Below, in pieces: positions 1 to 8,704 of a DNA stretch of 64,000 nucleotides (positions are counted from its first letter, which is position 1; each line of letters starts with the position of its first letter). Source of the DNA: an uncultured Clostridia bacterium (GTDB lineage: Bacteria > Bacillota > Clostridia > Christensenellales > QALW01); NCBI GenBank assembly GCA_934465535.1, contig CAKSKV010000004.1, positions 1 to 64,000 on the forward strand, in the 5' to 3' direction. The translations under genes and the position numbers were made by a program. Under the pieces are notes generated by a model. That model did not search any database. It saw only the letters and a list, made by a program, of their open reading frames with translations, and was not told the DNA's origin.

Positions 1-95
1 GTGGGCTGCACACTTGCCGTCTGCTCCGGTGTGCATGCGCAAAACAGCAGCACCAATGCCGTCACCACCATTATTGCAGTAAGTAATTTTTTCAA
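1..95 (-). CDS. Lipoprotein, N-terminal fragment
   Basis: Only the first 31 codons are inside the window; the gene continues to the left. The start is a TTG with a GGAGG ribosome binding site six bases upstream. The peptide begins MKKLLTAIMVVTALVLLFCAC, a lysine-rich start, a hydrophobic stretch and a cysteine-containing lipobox (FCAC), followed by TPEQTAS. This is a lipoprotein signal peptide. Many proteins with this start in Clostridia are ABC solute-binding proteins, but the visible part cannot show the function. Confidence 0.7.
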   Translation of the reverse strand, partial: MKKLLTAIMVVTALVLLFCACTPEQTASVQP

Positions 96-98
96 GCC

Positions 99-384
99 TT
101 AACCTCCCTGATGCAATACTCAAAAAGCTGCTACCTGCGGGCAAACGCCGCATGAAGCCTTGCTTTTTGCCGTTGCGGTTTTGATTAGAATTACGGCCCG
201 CATACTGCGCAGGCGCCGTTTCGCCCCGCCGTTTTTCAATATCCGGCATTTGCGGCGGCATACCGTAACCCTTGCAGATATTATATCATCTTAAATATCG
301 CAGCGGTTAGGACAATTCTAATGTATCCGTGCATAAAATGCACTATTATATTCCCCCAGCCTCCGTTATTCCGCCCCGGACACA
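99..384. other. Intergenic region, no gene seen
   Basis: This AT-rich stretch separates two minus-strand genes. A TATAAT lies on the minus strand near 280-285 and could be the -10 box of the lipoprotein gene, but I see no convincing -35 box. No ORF with a ribosome binding site was found. Confidence 0.4.
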
Positions 385-418
385 AAAGCGCCGCACGGAA
401 TTTTCCGTGCGGCGCTTT
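385..418 (-). terminator. Intrinsic terminator of the dehydrogenase operon
   Basis: A perfect 16-bp stem (385-400 with 403-418) with a two-base loop lies 40 bp past the stop codon of the Gfo/Idh gene. It is followed on the minus strand by a short T run. Confidence 0.85.
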
Positions 419-457
419 CCGTATTAGCTTTTGTGCTTTTCTTTGCCTGACGCCTTT

Positions 458-1672
458 TTATTGCTTGCCCCAATCCTTTTCGGCGGCCTTAAGGTCCTCC
501 TCGGTGTACTGATAGGGCTGAGAGCAGCAGGGCAGGGTAACCTTGCCGTCCTTATCCGGGAACGGAGACAGCTCGTCGTTCTCCCACTGCTTGCGATCCT
601 CCTCATTGTGGAAATCCGGAATACGGTAGGAAACGCCGCCGTCCAGTATACTGCGCCAGCCGAGTATGCCCACGCTTGCCATCGCAACGGAACGGTATAC
701 ATCAAAGAAAGGCTCCTCGTTCTTTTCAAGGCACTGTACAAAATGCCACAGCACCCAGAAGTCTCCGCCGCCGTGACCGGCCTTTTCCGCTATCTCGCCC
801 AGAGCCTCCCATTTGGTTTCATAAACCTGCGTGGCCTCCGCGCCCTCCGGCTTCTCCCAATCGTTATAGCGAACCAGCACATGCTCCATATCCTGGCGCA
901 GGGTCTCCGCCGTTCCCTTAAGGCAGGACAGGCGGTAATACAGGCCGTGTCCGCCAAAGGCAGAGCAGCCGGTAATGCGGGTAAGGGAGCCGTCGTCCAT
1001 ATCGCACAGCATAATGGCCGCCGCATCGGAATTGATGCGCGCAGTGCCGCGGTTAAGCTCCGGCGCAAATATCGCCTTCGCGGTTACCGTGGTGGGGATA
1101 CCGCCCGTCATATACATTATAGGCGCAAGGGAATGCGTGCAGTAATATGTGCGGGGCAGGTGTGCTCTCCAGTGTCCGGGGAAGGGAGTGATGGAGTTCA
1201 GGTCGTGCGGGCTTGCCGGGTGATTGTACTCGCCCTCCGCATAAAGAATTCGTCCCAGCGTCCCCTCATCGTAAAGCCTTTTAAGCTCAAGATTTGAGCG
1301 CATAAAGGGATAGTTCTCCGCCAGCATATAAACCGCGCCGGTCTTTTCCTTTGCGCGGCACAGCGCAACGCCCTGCGCCATGGTAACATTACTTGCCGTT
1401 TCGGAAAGCACCGCTATGCCCTTTTCCATGCAGCGCGCCGCAAAATATGCGTGCTCGCAGAAATAGTTGCACAGCACCGCGCCGTCCATATCGGCATTGA
1501 GAAATTCCTCAAAATCGGTGCAGGCCACTCCGCCCGGCGCCAGATACTTCTTTGCATCCTCCAGCTTTTTAGGATCCATATCGCAAATAGCCGTTATCTG
1601 CGCTCCGGCATTTTCAGCCTGCTGAAGATAGTACATCCCTCTGCCCAGTCCAAATACACCCAGCTTAATCAT
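458..1672 (-). CDS. Gfo/Idh/MocA family oxidoreductase
   Basis: The 404-residue product starts with an NAD(P)-binding Rossmann motif (GVFGLGRGMYYLQ) and continues with features of this family, including a segment resembling the conserved E-K-P region in diverged form (GIAVLSETASN) and a downstream (beta/alpha) substrate domain. These enzymes oxidise or epimerise sugars and inositols in the cytoplasm. The ATG has GGAAAGGAAG eight bases upstream. It is the last gene of a LacI-regulator, EamA-permease, dehydrogenase set and is closed by a strong terminator. That arrangement suggests catabolism of an imported sugar or polyol, but the substrate cannot be named from sequence. The typical catalytic lysine of EKP is not evident, so specificity or chemistry may differ. 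Confidence 0.85.
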   Translation of the reverse strand: MIKLGVFGLGRGMYYLQQAENAGAQITAICDMDPKKLEDAKKYLAPGGVACTDFEEFLNADMDGAVLCNYFCEHAYFAARCMEKGIAVLSETASNVTMAQGVALCRAKEKTGAVYMLAENYPFMRSNLELKRLYDEGTLGRILYAEGEYNHPASPHDLNSITPFPGHWRAHLPRTYYCTHSLAPIMYMTGGIPTTVTAKAIFAPELNRGTARINSDAAAIMLCDMDDGSLTRITGCSAFGGHGLYYRLSCLKGTAETLRQDMEHVLVRYNDWEKPEGAEATQVYETKWEALGEIAEKAGHGGGDFWVLWHFVQCLEKNEEPFFDVYRSVAMASVGILGWRSILDGGVSYRIPDFHNEEDRKQWENDELSPFPDKDGKVTLPCCSQPYQYTEEDLKAAEKDWGKQ

Positions 1673-1824
1673 TGATAATACTTCCTTTCCGTATCGTCTT
1701 TATCCTGCAATTCTATAATCAAGCGCCCCGCCGCGGAAAAATCCGGCCGCGTGCGCCCAATCGGCTTTTTTACCGCGGCATTATATTTATGTATTGCCGC
1801 TCCTTCGCCCCCGCCGCCAAAGGC

Positions 1825-2739
1825 TCATATTGCAAGCAGCACTATCGCCGCCGCGCCCACCGCCACGGATATAATTTTTATAAGGCTCATTTTTTCCTTG
1901 AAAAACACCGCCGAAACAATCGAGGTAAGCACCGCAAGCCCGCCGTTTACGCAAGGGTACAGCACCGCCGCGTCCATGCGCACGCTGAGCTTGCCCAGCA
2001 CCATGTTTCCCACAAAGCTGCCGCCGCCGGAAACCACGGTGATTATGATGGCCGCCAGCAGATATTTCGCAAGCGCATCACCCTTGGGAAGCACGAAAGC
2101 CGCGGCATCCGCTGCATTCTTTCCGCTTTTCTCACGCCCCTTTTCCGCTGCCCAGCTTGCAAGGAAGCACAGCGCGCCCACAAAATAGGCAAAGCCCAGG
2201 AAAAATCCGTCGCTGCTGCCCGATGCCGCATCCGCCTTCTGCAGCACGGCGGTCGTGCCGTTTGCCGCAAAGGCCAGCGCCACCATAACTATCCACGCCG
2301 TGTTTATTTTTTTCTGCCCGCCCGAAGCGCTGAGCGCCGAAAGCACAAAGGTCACGCACAAAAGCGCAAGCCCCGCAATACCCGTGTTGCTTATGCTCTC
2401 CCCGAATACTATAAAGGAATATACGAGCGGCACCGCAAGGCTCAGATTAAGTATTACCGAGGTCAGCGACATCGGCCCCTTTTCATAACATTCCGCCCCC
2501 AAAAAGCTGGCCGCCGCAAAAAGTATGCCGAAAAACAGCGACAGTATTACGGTTTTTGTGCCCGGAAGCGCATTTATGCCGAAAAACGCAAGGTTAAGCA
2601 CCGAAGCCACCAAACAGAAGCCCGCCTGATAGAGGCGCAGCGCCTTTTTTCCGCCCTTCATTTTAAGCTGAAACAGTCTTGTCATGGCGCCGTTGAGGCA
2701 GAAAAAGCACACCGAGGCCGCCGTTAATAAATAATCCAT
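1825..2739 (-). CDS. EamA/DMT-family membrane permease
   Basis: The 304-residue protein is almost entirely hydrophobic, with about ten membrane segments arranged as two repeats, as in the drug/metabolite transporter (EamA) superfamily. The true start is the ATG in TAATG, which overlaps the stop codon of the upstream LacI gene by one base, so translation is probably coupled. A longer in-frame extension upstream is Lys/Arg/Gly-rich and out of character. Neighbours suggest that it moves the substrate or product of the adjacent Gfo/Idh dehydrogenase. A 152-bp gap without a clear terminator separates it from that gene. Confidence 0.82.
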   Translation of the reverse strand: MDYLLTAASVCFFCLNGAMTRLFQLKMKGGKKALRLYQAGFCLVASVLNLAFFGINALPGTKTVILSLFFGILFAAASFLGAECYEKGPMSLTSVILNLSLAVPLVYSFIVFGESISNTGIAGLALLCVTFVLSALSASGGQKKINTAWIVMVALAFAANGTTAVLQKADAASGSSDGFFLGFAYFVGALCFLASWAAEKGREKSGKNAADAAAFVLPKGDALAKYLLAAIIITVVSGGGSFVGNMVLGKLSVRMDAAVLYPCVNGGLAVLTSIVSAVFFKEKMSLIKIISVAVGAAAIVLLAI

Positions 2740-3812
2740 TATCTTCTTCCTGTCCTTTTTGTTGCTGTTGTTGTTTTTCCGGCCGCGAAAGCGTCCTGCT
2801 GCTCCTCCGAGCCGTTTTTCAATGCCGTTTCGGCGCCCTCTGCCTTTAACGCATCGGCCGTTGTAAAGGCCTCCGACGGAATTATCACGCTTTTCATCTC
2901 CCCGCCGGTAAGGCACCGCGCTATCTGCTCAAAGGCCGCCCGGCCCTGCGCAAAGGCATCCTGCGCCACATAGCCTATCTCGCACCCCGAGACCAGATAT
3001 CGCCTGTCGGCATCCGAACGCTCATGTCCCAAACACACTATATGCTTCTTTGCCTCCAGCTTGCTTATTGCAAGCCCTGCAACACAGGTTTTTCCGGTTG
3101 CTACATATATGCAGTCCGGTGGGTCGCTTGACAGCTTCTTGGCAAGAAAAGATGCCGCAAGGCTGCCCGAAAGCTCCTGCTTCACCGGCGTCACCTTCAC
3201 CCACGGAGCCAAACGCTCTATCTCCCGGGTAAAGCCCTCTATGCGCTTTTCCACCGAGAGCCCCACTCTGCCCGGGCTTACCGCGGCAACAGTGGCAATC
3301 GACTCAAGGTACGGCGCCGCTATACCCGCAGCAAGCCGCCCCTCCTGAAATCCGTCCGCCCCGACATATACGGCGGTATCGCTTATTTTTTGCGGTATCA
3401 TATCGTTGAGCATAACCGTCGGCGCATCCGGCATGGCCGCCGCCCGCGTTTCCTCCGGCCCCAGCACTGCGGGATAAATAATATACGCATCGCACACCGG
3501 AAGCTCCTCCAGAGCGCCGCGGCTGCCCTCTCCGTAACGGAATTCCAGCTTCAGCTCCGTACCCCGCTCCTTCAGCTCACGGTGCGCCGCGTTTATCCCC
3601 CGAACGGCCTCGCGCCAGAAATATACCGGGCGATTGGGAATGCATATCCCCACGCTCATGCGTCCGTCCTCGCTGCCGCCGCCCAGCTCCTTATAAAGCC
3701 TGCGCACGGTGGCCGCCGTTTTATCGGAAAAGCCGAAGGGATCGCTTAAAAATTTGCAGACCGAATACGCACTCATACCCGTTCTGCGTGCAATTTCATT
3801 TATAATCCCCAT
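2739..3812 (-). CDS. LacI-family transcriptional regulator
   Basis: The 357-residue protein has an N-terminal helix-turn-helix (INEIARRTGMSAYSVCKFLSD, residues 4-24) with LacI architecture but a diverged recognition helix: the usual VSxxTVSRVLN is replaced by MSAYSVCKFLS. The rest has the periplasmic-binding-protein-like effector domain of LacI proteins. An Ala/Thr/Lys-rich tail closes it. It is first in a three-gene operon and probably controls that operon in response to a sugar. The start ATG has AAGAGG upstream. Confidence 0.85.
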   Translation of the reverse strand: MGIINEIARRTGMSAYSVCKFLSDPFGFSDKTAATVRRLYKELGGGSEDGRMSVGICIPNRPVYFWREAVRGINAAHRELKERGTELKLEFRYGEGSRGALEELPVCDAYIIYPAVLGPEETRAAAMPDAPTVMLNDMIPQKISDTAVYVGADGFQEGRLAAGIAAPYLESIATVAAVSPGRVGLSVEKRIEGFTREIERLAPWVKVTPVKQELSGSLAASFLAKKLSSDPPDCIYVATGKTCVAGLAISKLEAKKHIVCLGHERSDADRRYLVSGCEIGYVAQDAFAQGRAAFEQIARCLTGGEMKSVIIPSEAFTTADALKAEGAETALKNGSEEQQDAFAAGKTTTATKRTGRR

Positions 3813-3843
3813 GCTTTACCTCTTTGCAGCTTTGCCGCGCGCA

Positions 3844-3857
3844 TTTTATTAACAAAA
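3844..3857. promoter_or_regulatory. Candidate operator in front of the LacI gene
   Basis: A 14-bp near-palindrome (TTTTATTAACAAAA, one imperfect pair, centred on TTAA) lies about 30 bp upstream of the regulator's start codon. LacI proteins usually bind such sites and often autoregulate. It is a single occurrence, so the assignment is tentative. Confidence 0.3.
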
Positions 3858-4031
3858 GCAATGCCGCCCCATGTTTCAGCCTGATTGTACCACCCTATCA
3901 ATAGAAAAAGAATGTACAATATGCACAATTTTTTGAATTTCTCCGACGCTTCCGCTTTCCCTTTCTCCTGCATCTCGCTTTCTCCTTATAACTTATGAAC
4001 AGATGATTATATTGTAAAAACCGATAACACG

Positions 4032-4064
4032 AATATATATATAAATACAAATACAAATACAAAC
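4032..4064. repeat. Simple AT-rich repeat
   Basis: A short run of TA dinucleotides followed by about three and a half copies of a 6-bp unit (ATACAA). It lies in the large intergenic region between the LacI gene and bioY and has no coding potential. Confidence 0.6.
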
Positions 4065-4065
4065 T

Positions 4066-4110
4066 CAAAGTAAAAAGCACCGTAATGCACTGCCGACTTA
4101 TTTTACTTTG
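4066..4110. other. Inverted repeat, function unknown
   Basis: A 10-bp perfect inverted repeat (CAAAGTAAAA at 4066-4075, TTTTACTTTG at 4101-4110) encloses a 25-base loop. There is no T run after it, so it is not an ordinary terminator. Confidence 0.4.
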
Positions 4111-4380
4111 CGTAAGCTGCGCCCGGAAATTATCGCCTGCTTTGCCCGGCTTCAAAACCTCCGTTTTCGGTTGCAAATAACTCCCGAATGCGCTATGATA
4201 TTTTCGGATATAATTAAACCGTTAATTCACCGTTATACCCATGCGGCGAATACGCTTTCGCATTATATCCTCTCAATACGCATTGTGCGGCAGTGCAAAT
4301 TACTCAGCGGTTATATTTATATACATTATTATAATATATAATCCTCCGTAATGCATACTGCTTTGCCGCAGTGCTTTATA

Positions 4381-4429
4381 CCGTCCGCCTTTTCCCTCCC
4401 GCCCGCCCACCCCGGTACAAGGCGGACGG
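4381..4429. other. Hairpin with pyrimidine-rich loop
   Basis: An 11-bp perfect stem (4381-4391 with 4419-4429) encloses a 27-base loop made almost only of C and T on the plus strand. It lies 170 bp upstream of bioY. No family was recognised. It may be part of an untranslated leader or a small RNA. Confidence 0.4.
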
Positions 4430-4485
4430 AGCCGGCTTTTGCGTCTTCCCCAAGCCGCATATCCGCAAATGCCGTACCAAACGCC

Positions 4486-4521
4486 ATTATACAATAATTT
4501 ATACCTATAATTGTATAAATT
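4486..4521 (+). promoter_or_regulatory. Nested palindromes upstream of bioY, candidate operator
   Basis: Two overlapping dyads are visible. TTATACAAT (4487-4495) and ATTGTATAA (4510-4518) are perfect inverted copies separated by 14 bp. AATTTATAC (4496-4504) and GTATAAATT (4513-4521) are perfect inverted copies separated by 8 bp. A TATAAT at 4506-4511 sits in the middle. Biotin repressor BirA of Firmicutes binds 9-bp half-sites with a spacer of about 14-16 bp upstream of biotin genes, so the spacing fits, but the half-site sequence differs from the usual TTGTTAACC. Confidence 0.45.
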
Positions 4522-4597
4522 AAAACCCGCAAATCAAACGCCCCCTGCGGATGCACCTTCCGCCCGCAGACGGCAAGCACCAAAAGGAGTCCTTACA

Positions 4598-5227
4598 TTG
4601 CAGAATAAAATTCGCCGGCGAATCTATACCATGTGCTGCGCCGCCGTTATGACGGCGCTTCTGTGCGTTTCGGCACAGATCAGTATCCCTCTGGGGTCCG
4701 TCCCCTTCACCCTTCAGCTGCTGGTATGCCTGCTGCTGCCCTTTCTGCTCTCCCCGTGCGCCGGAAGCGCAGCCATGCTTTTATATATAGCCCTCGGGCT
4801 TTTCGGTCTGCCCGTTTTTGCCGGCGGCGGAGCCGGCATCGGCTATGTTCTACGCCCCAGCTTCGGCTTTGTTCTGGGCATGGCGCTGCCCGTTCCGCTG
4901 CTTTCGCTTTTGGACGGCCGCCTGAGCGCTTCCGGCGCACGGCGCATACTGCTGCGCGCCGCTTTTATGCTTTGCCACATCGCCTTTACATACCTTGCCG
5001 GTGCCTCCTATATGTATATGGTGCTTAACCTGAACGGCGGTGCAATAAGCTACGGCGCATGCTTTGCAGCGGGCGTTCTTCCCTTTGTCCTGCCCGATCT
5101 TGCCAAAGCGGCGGCGGCTCTGCTGCTTGTTTCGCTGCTGCGCCCCGCCCTTGAAAAGGCGCACCTCTGCCCTTTCTCCAAGGCGCAGCCCGGCAGCACA
5201 AAGCCCTCCGAAACGGATTCCGAATAG
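4598..5227 (+). CDS. bioY: Biotin ECF transporter S component BioY
   Basis: BioY is the membrane subunit that binds biotin and pairs with a shared EcfA-EcfT energy module. The 209-residue product has the family's six hydrophobic segments and the motifs SIPLGSVPFTLQ near the N terminus and FGLPVFAGGGAGIGYVLRPSFGFVLG. The start is a TTG with AGGAG eight bases upstream; the in-frame ATG 87 bp further up has no ribosome binding site and lies inside the palindrome. It stands alone, so its energy module must be encoded elsewhere or shared with the ECF operon at 14.6-17.3 kb. A hydrophilic C-terminal tail is present. Confidence 0.9.
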   Translation: MQNKIRRRIYTMCCAAVMTALLCVSAQISIPLGSVPFTLQLLVCLLLPFLLSPCAGSAAMLLYIALGLFGLPVFAGGGAGIGYVLRPSFGFVLGMALPVPLLSLLDGRLSASGARRILLRAAFMLCHIAFTYLAGASYMYMVLNLNGGAISYGACFAAGVLPFVLPDLAKAAAALLLVSLLRPALEKAHLCPFSKAQPGSTKPSETDSE

Positions 5228-5339
5228 CCGCCGCGCCCCTATTCTTACCGTAATTTTATCAAAGCAGCACAAAAAGCTGCGTATTTTTCACCAAATACCC
5301 GCATTTACGGCAAAATCGCGTTTTGCTTTTGAAAACACC

Positions 5340-5368
5340 TTGACAGAAACTATGCACATAAATATAAT
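5340..5368 (+). promoter_or_regulatory. Sigma-A promoter of yceD-rpmF
   Basis: TTGACA (5340-5345) and TATAAT (5363-5368) are separated by exactly 17 bp. Both boxes are perfect consensus, in keeping with a highly expressed ribosomal protein operon. The yceD start codon follows 28 bp downstream. Confidence 0.9.
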
Positions 5369-5395
5369 ATTATGGTGCAAAGATGAGGGAACTGT

Positions 5396-5896
5396 ATGGT
5401 CATAAATGTTAAAAACGCATTGAAAAACGAGGGAGAGCTTTTCCCCATATGTGAGGATTTCTCCTTTGAGCCCGAGGATTTTCAGGGCAAGGTGGTTTTC
5501 CGTGCGGTGCATGTTGACGCGCAATACGGCTGCGTCGGCGGCGATATAGAGCTCAGCGGTACTATCACCGCACGGCTTGAGCTTATCTGCGCCCGCTGCC
5601 TTGAGCCCTTTATCAAAGATGTAGTCTGCCCCCTTGAGGAACGCTTCTCCCACGAAGCGTCCGACGATGCGCTGCCCATCAGCGCCGCCGACACCATCGA
5701 GATTGACAGATGCATCTGCAACAGCATTCTTATGAGCCTGGAGCTTTTGAGAATATGCACGCCGCAGTGCAAGGGGCTCTGTCCCGTTTGCGGAGTAAAC
5801 AGAAATCAGGTATCGTGCTCGTGCAGTCAGAGCAAGCCGGAAAAAGACAATCCGTTTTCGGTACTGCAAGGGCTGCTGAACAACGAGGAGGTGTAA
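5396..5896 (+). CDS. yceD: YceD family protein (DUF177)
   Basis: The 166-residue protein belongs to the YceD/DUF177 family, which is encoded just upstream of rpmF in most bacteria and is linked to 23S rRNA metabolism or ribosome assembly. Two CxxC-type pairs are visible: ICARCLEPF in the middle and [13 protein letters not shown] near the C terminus, the latter a conserved metal-ribbon-like motif of the family. GATGAGGGA serves as ribosome binding site. The rpmF start codon follows two bases after the stop. Confidence 0.9.
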   Translation: MVINVKNALKNEGELFPICEDFSFEPEDFQGKVVFRAVHVDAQYGCVGGDIELSGTITARLELICARCLEPFIKDVVCPLEERFSHEASDDALPISAADTIEIDRCICNSILMSLELLRICTPQCKGLCPVCGVNRNQVSCSCSQSKPEKDNPFSVLQGLLNNEEV

Positions 5897-5898
5897 TC

Positions 5899-6084
5899 AT
5901 GGCATTACCTAAGAAGAAAGTATCCAAAGCAAGACGCAATTCCCGCCGCGCCAACTGGAAGCTCTCCCTGCCCGGTGTAGTGGAGTGCCCCAAGTGCAAG
6001 GAGCCCAAGCTGGCCCACAGAGTCTGCAAATCCTGCGGCTACTATGACGGACAGCAGGTTATACAGACCGAGGAAAGCAAGTAA
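5899..6084 (+). CDS. rpmF: 50S ribosomal protein L32
   Basis: The 61-residue protein has the L32 N terminus ([20 protein letters not shown]) and the zinc-binding form of the family: CPKC and CKSC pairs (residues 30-33 and 43-46). The start ATG follows GAGGAGGTGTAATC. It is co-transcribed with yceD and followed by a terminator. Confidence 0.97.
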   Translation: MALPKKKVSKARRNSRRANWKLSLPGVVECPKCKEPKLAHRVCKSCGYYDGQQVIQTEESK

Positions 6085-6100
6085 TCGTTTTGCCTTGCAT

Positions 6101-6129
6101 CAGGCCGACTTACAGCCGGTCTGTTTTTT
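6101..6129 (+). terminator. Terminator after rpmF
   Basis: A 7-bp stem (CAGGCCG with CGGTCTG, one G-T pair) with a nine-base loop is followed by six T residues, 17 bp after the rpmF stop. Confidence 0.8.
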
Positions 6130-6209
6130 GCGTCAGAAATTCCCGCCGCTTTATGCGGCGGTTTTCTTTTTTAAGCGCCTCCTTATTTAAGGCATAAAAT
6201 CAAACATAA

Positions 6210-6245
6210 AAAATCCGGAGCTTCCGTTAAGCCCCGGATTTTTTT
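6210..6245 (-). terminator. Terminator after leuS
   Basis: A 9-bp stem (6210-6218 with 6234-6242) extended by an inner GCTT/AAGC pair is flanked by A and T runs on both sides, so it can stop transcription from either direction. It lies just past the leuS stop codon. Confidence 0.85.
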
Positions 6246-6257
6246 ATGCAGCCGCAA

Positions 6258-8669
6258 TCACACCGCCACTATGTTTATGAGCTTGTCCTTTACGACTATT
6301 ATCTTCTTTACCGTTTTGCCTTCAAGCAGTGCGGCCACCGCGCCCTCCGCAAGCGCTGCGGCGCGCACCTCCTCCTCCGGCGCACCGGCGGGCAGGGTTA
6401 TACGGGAGCGTATCTTGCCGCATATCTGCACAGCGTACTCCGCAACATCCTCTTTTATAAGCGCATCGTCCCATTTAGGCCACGGATGATTGTATATCCT
6501 GCCCTCGGAGAAGAACTTTTCAAACATCTCCTCGGTTATATGCGGCGCCACCGGGTTAAGCACCAATAACAGCCCCTTAAGTTCCTCAAGGGTTATGCTG
6601 CCCACGGAATATATGCTGTTTACAAAGCTCATCATTGCCGCAATGGCGGTGTTGAACTTCATACGCTCATAATCCTGGCTCACCTTTTTTATCATGGCGT
6701 TATACTGGCTTGCCATTTCCGCACGCACTCCGCCCGGCACCGTCATGCCGCCCAAACGCCATACACGCTCCAGGAAACGGCGGCAGCCGCGCGCACCCTG
6801 TGTGGACCACGGTATCGCCTGGTCAAACGCTCCCATGAACATCTCGTACACGCGGAAGGCATCCGCTCCCAGCTCGCTTACTATATCGTCGGGGTTCACC
6901 ACATTCCCGCGGGATTTGCTCATCTTTTCGCCGCCCTCGCCCAGTATCATGCCGTGACTGGTGCGCTTTTTATACGGCTCCTTTGTGGGCACCACGCCTA
7001 TATCATAAAGGAAGCGATGCCAGAAGCGGGAATAAAGCAGGTGCAGCGTGGTATGCTCCATGCCGCCGTTATACCAATCCACCGGCAGCCAGTAGGCCAG
7101 CGCCTCCGGGCTTGCAAGCTGCTTGTCGTTGTGCGGGTCGGTATAGCGCAGAAAGTACCAGGACGAGCCCGCCCACTGTGGCATGGTGTCCGTTTCCCGC
7201 TTTGCCGGGCCGCCGCAGTGCGGGCAGGTGGTGTTTATCCAGTCGGTGCACTGCACAAGGGGGGATTCTCCCGTTCCGCTGGGCTCATATTTTGCAAGCT
7301 CCGGCAGCTCCAGCGGCAGCTGGTCCTCCGGCAGCGCAACATAACCGCATTTTTCGCATTTGACCACCGGGATAGGCTCGCCCCAATAGCGCTGACGGGA
7401 AAATACCCAGTCGCGCAGCTTGTAATTCACCTTCGGCTTGCCCTGCCCGGTCTTTTCCAAATGCTCTGTTATCGCCTTTTTGGCCTGCTGCACCGTCATT
7501 CCGTCCAAAAAGCCGGAATTCACCATAACCCCGTTTGCAATGTCGGTGTATGCCGCGTTTTCTATATTGCCTCCCGCCACCACCTCAATCATGGGCAGGG
7601 AGAACTTGCGGGCAAACTCCCAGTCGCGTTCATCGTGTGCGGGCACCGCCATTATAGCGCCGGTGCCGTAGGTGCACAGCACATAATCCGAAATAAATAT
7701 CGGAATCAGGCTGCCGTTTACCGGGTTTTTGGCCTGTATTCCCTCAAGACGCACGCCGGTCTTTTCCTTGCTTTCGGTGCGCTCAAAATCGCTCTTGCGC
7801 GCCGCCGCCTCACGGTAGGCCGTAACCTCGTCAAAGTTGCCTATTTTGTCCTTAAGCTCATCCACAAGCGGATGCTCCGGCGCAAGCACCATATAGGTGG
7901 CGCCGAAAAGCGTATCGGGGCGGGTGGTATATACCGTTACGGACTTCTGCGCGCAGGGAATCTCAAAATTCACCTCCGCACCCGTGCTCTTGCCTATCCA
8001 GTTGCGCTGCTGAGTCTTTACCTTTTCTATAAAATCCACCTCGTCAAGGCCGTCCAACAGCTTTTCGGCATAGTCGGTTATGCGCAGCATCCACTGGGAT
8101 TTTACCTTGCGCACCACTTCGCCGCCGCAGCGCTCGCAGTGCCCGCCCACTACTTCCTCGTTTGCCAGCCCCACCTTGCAGCTGGTGCACCAGTTGATGG
8201 GCATTTCCGCCTTATAGGCAAGCCCGCGCTTAAACATCTGAAGAAATATCCACTGCGTCCACTTATAATAATTGGGGTCGGTGGTGTTTACCTCCCTTGA
8301 ATAATCAAAGGAAAAGCCCATGCTTTTAAGCTGTCTGCGGAAGCGGTCGATATTCTGCTTTGTCACTATCGCCGGATGCACCCCGTTTTTCATGGCGTAG
8401 TTTTCCGTAGGCAGACCGAACGCGTCCCACCCGATGGGATACAGCACATTGTAGCCCTCCATGCGGCGCTTGCGCGCTATTATGTCAATGGCGGTGTTGC
8501 TGCGCGGATGTCCCACATGCAGTCCCGCACCCGACGGATAGGGGAACTCTATAAGCCCGTAAAACTTGGGAAGAGTATAATCCTCCTTGGCCTTGAAGGC
8601 CTCCTCCTTTTCCCATATGTCCTGCCACTTCTTTTCGATCTGTGAATGTACAAAATTTTCCTCGCTCAT
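6258..8669 (-). CDS. leuS: Leucyl-tRNA synthetase
   Basis: This class I synthetase charges tRNA-Leu with leucine. The 803-residue length is usual for bacterial LeuRS. The HIGH-type motif is in YPSGAGLHVGHPRS (about residues 43-56) and the KMSKS motif is in GGEKMSKSRGNV (about residue 580). Four-cysteine zinc sites appear at WCTSCKVGLANEEVVGGHCERCG and CEKCG...CPHCG. The CP1 editing insertion is present (the TRPDTLFGATYMVLAPEHP segment). Expression is controlled by the T-box leader upstream, which senses uncharged tRNA-Leu. Confidence 0.97.
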   Translation of the reverse strand: MSEENFVHSQIEKKWQDIWEKEEAFKAKEDYTLPKFYGLIEFPYPSGAGLHVGHPRSNTAIDIIARKRRMEGYNVLYPIGWDAFGLPTENYAMKNGVHPAIVTKQNIDRFRRQLKSMGFSFDYSREVNTTDPNYYKWTQWIFLQMFKRGLAYKAEMPINWCTSCKVGLANEEVVGGHCERCGGEVVRKVKSQWMLRITDYAEKLLDGLDEVDFIEKVKTQQRNWIGKSTGAEVNFEIPCAQKSVTVYTTRPDTLFGATYMVLAPEHPLVDELKDKIGNFDEVTAYREAAARKSDFERTESKEKTGVRLEGIQAKNPVNGSLIPIFISDYVLCTYGTGAIMAVPAHDERDWEFARKFSLPMIEVVAGGNIENAAYTDIANGVMVNSGFLDGMTVQQAKKAITEHLEKTGQGKPKVNYKLRDWVFSRQRYWGEPIPVVKCEKCGYVALPEDQLPLELPELAKYEPSGTGESPLVQCTDWINTTCPHCGGPAKRETDTMPQWAGSSWYFLRYTDPHNDKQLASPEALAYWLPVDWYNGGMEHTTLHLLYSRFWHRFLYDIGVVPTKEPYKKRTSHGMILGEGGEKMSKSRGNVVNPDDIVSELGADAFRVYEMFMGAFDQAIPWSTQGARGCRRFLERVWRLGGMTVPGGVRAEMASQYNAMIKKVSQDYERMKFNTAIAAMMSFVNSIYSVGSITLEELKGLLLVLNPVAPHITEEMFEKFFSEGRIYNHPWPKWDDALIKEDVAEYAVQICGKIRSRITLPAGAPEEEVRAAALAEGAVAALLEGKTVKKIIVVKDKLINIVAV

Positions 8670-8704
8670 ATAACCTCTCCTTTGACTTCATCGGATTTTG
8701 TTCG

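Noticed and set aside
2740..2916. N-terminal extension of the EamA permease
   Set aside because: It overlaps the 3' end of the LacI gene, is Arg/Lys/Gly-rich and has no ribosome binding site. The TAATG junction gives a better start.
6954..8300. Long plus-strand ORF (448 codons) opposite leuS
   Set aside because: It is a shadow of leuS on the opposite strand, basic and low in sense, with no ribosome binding site.
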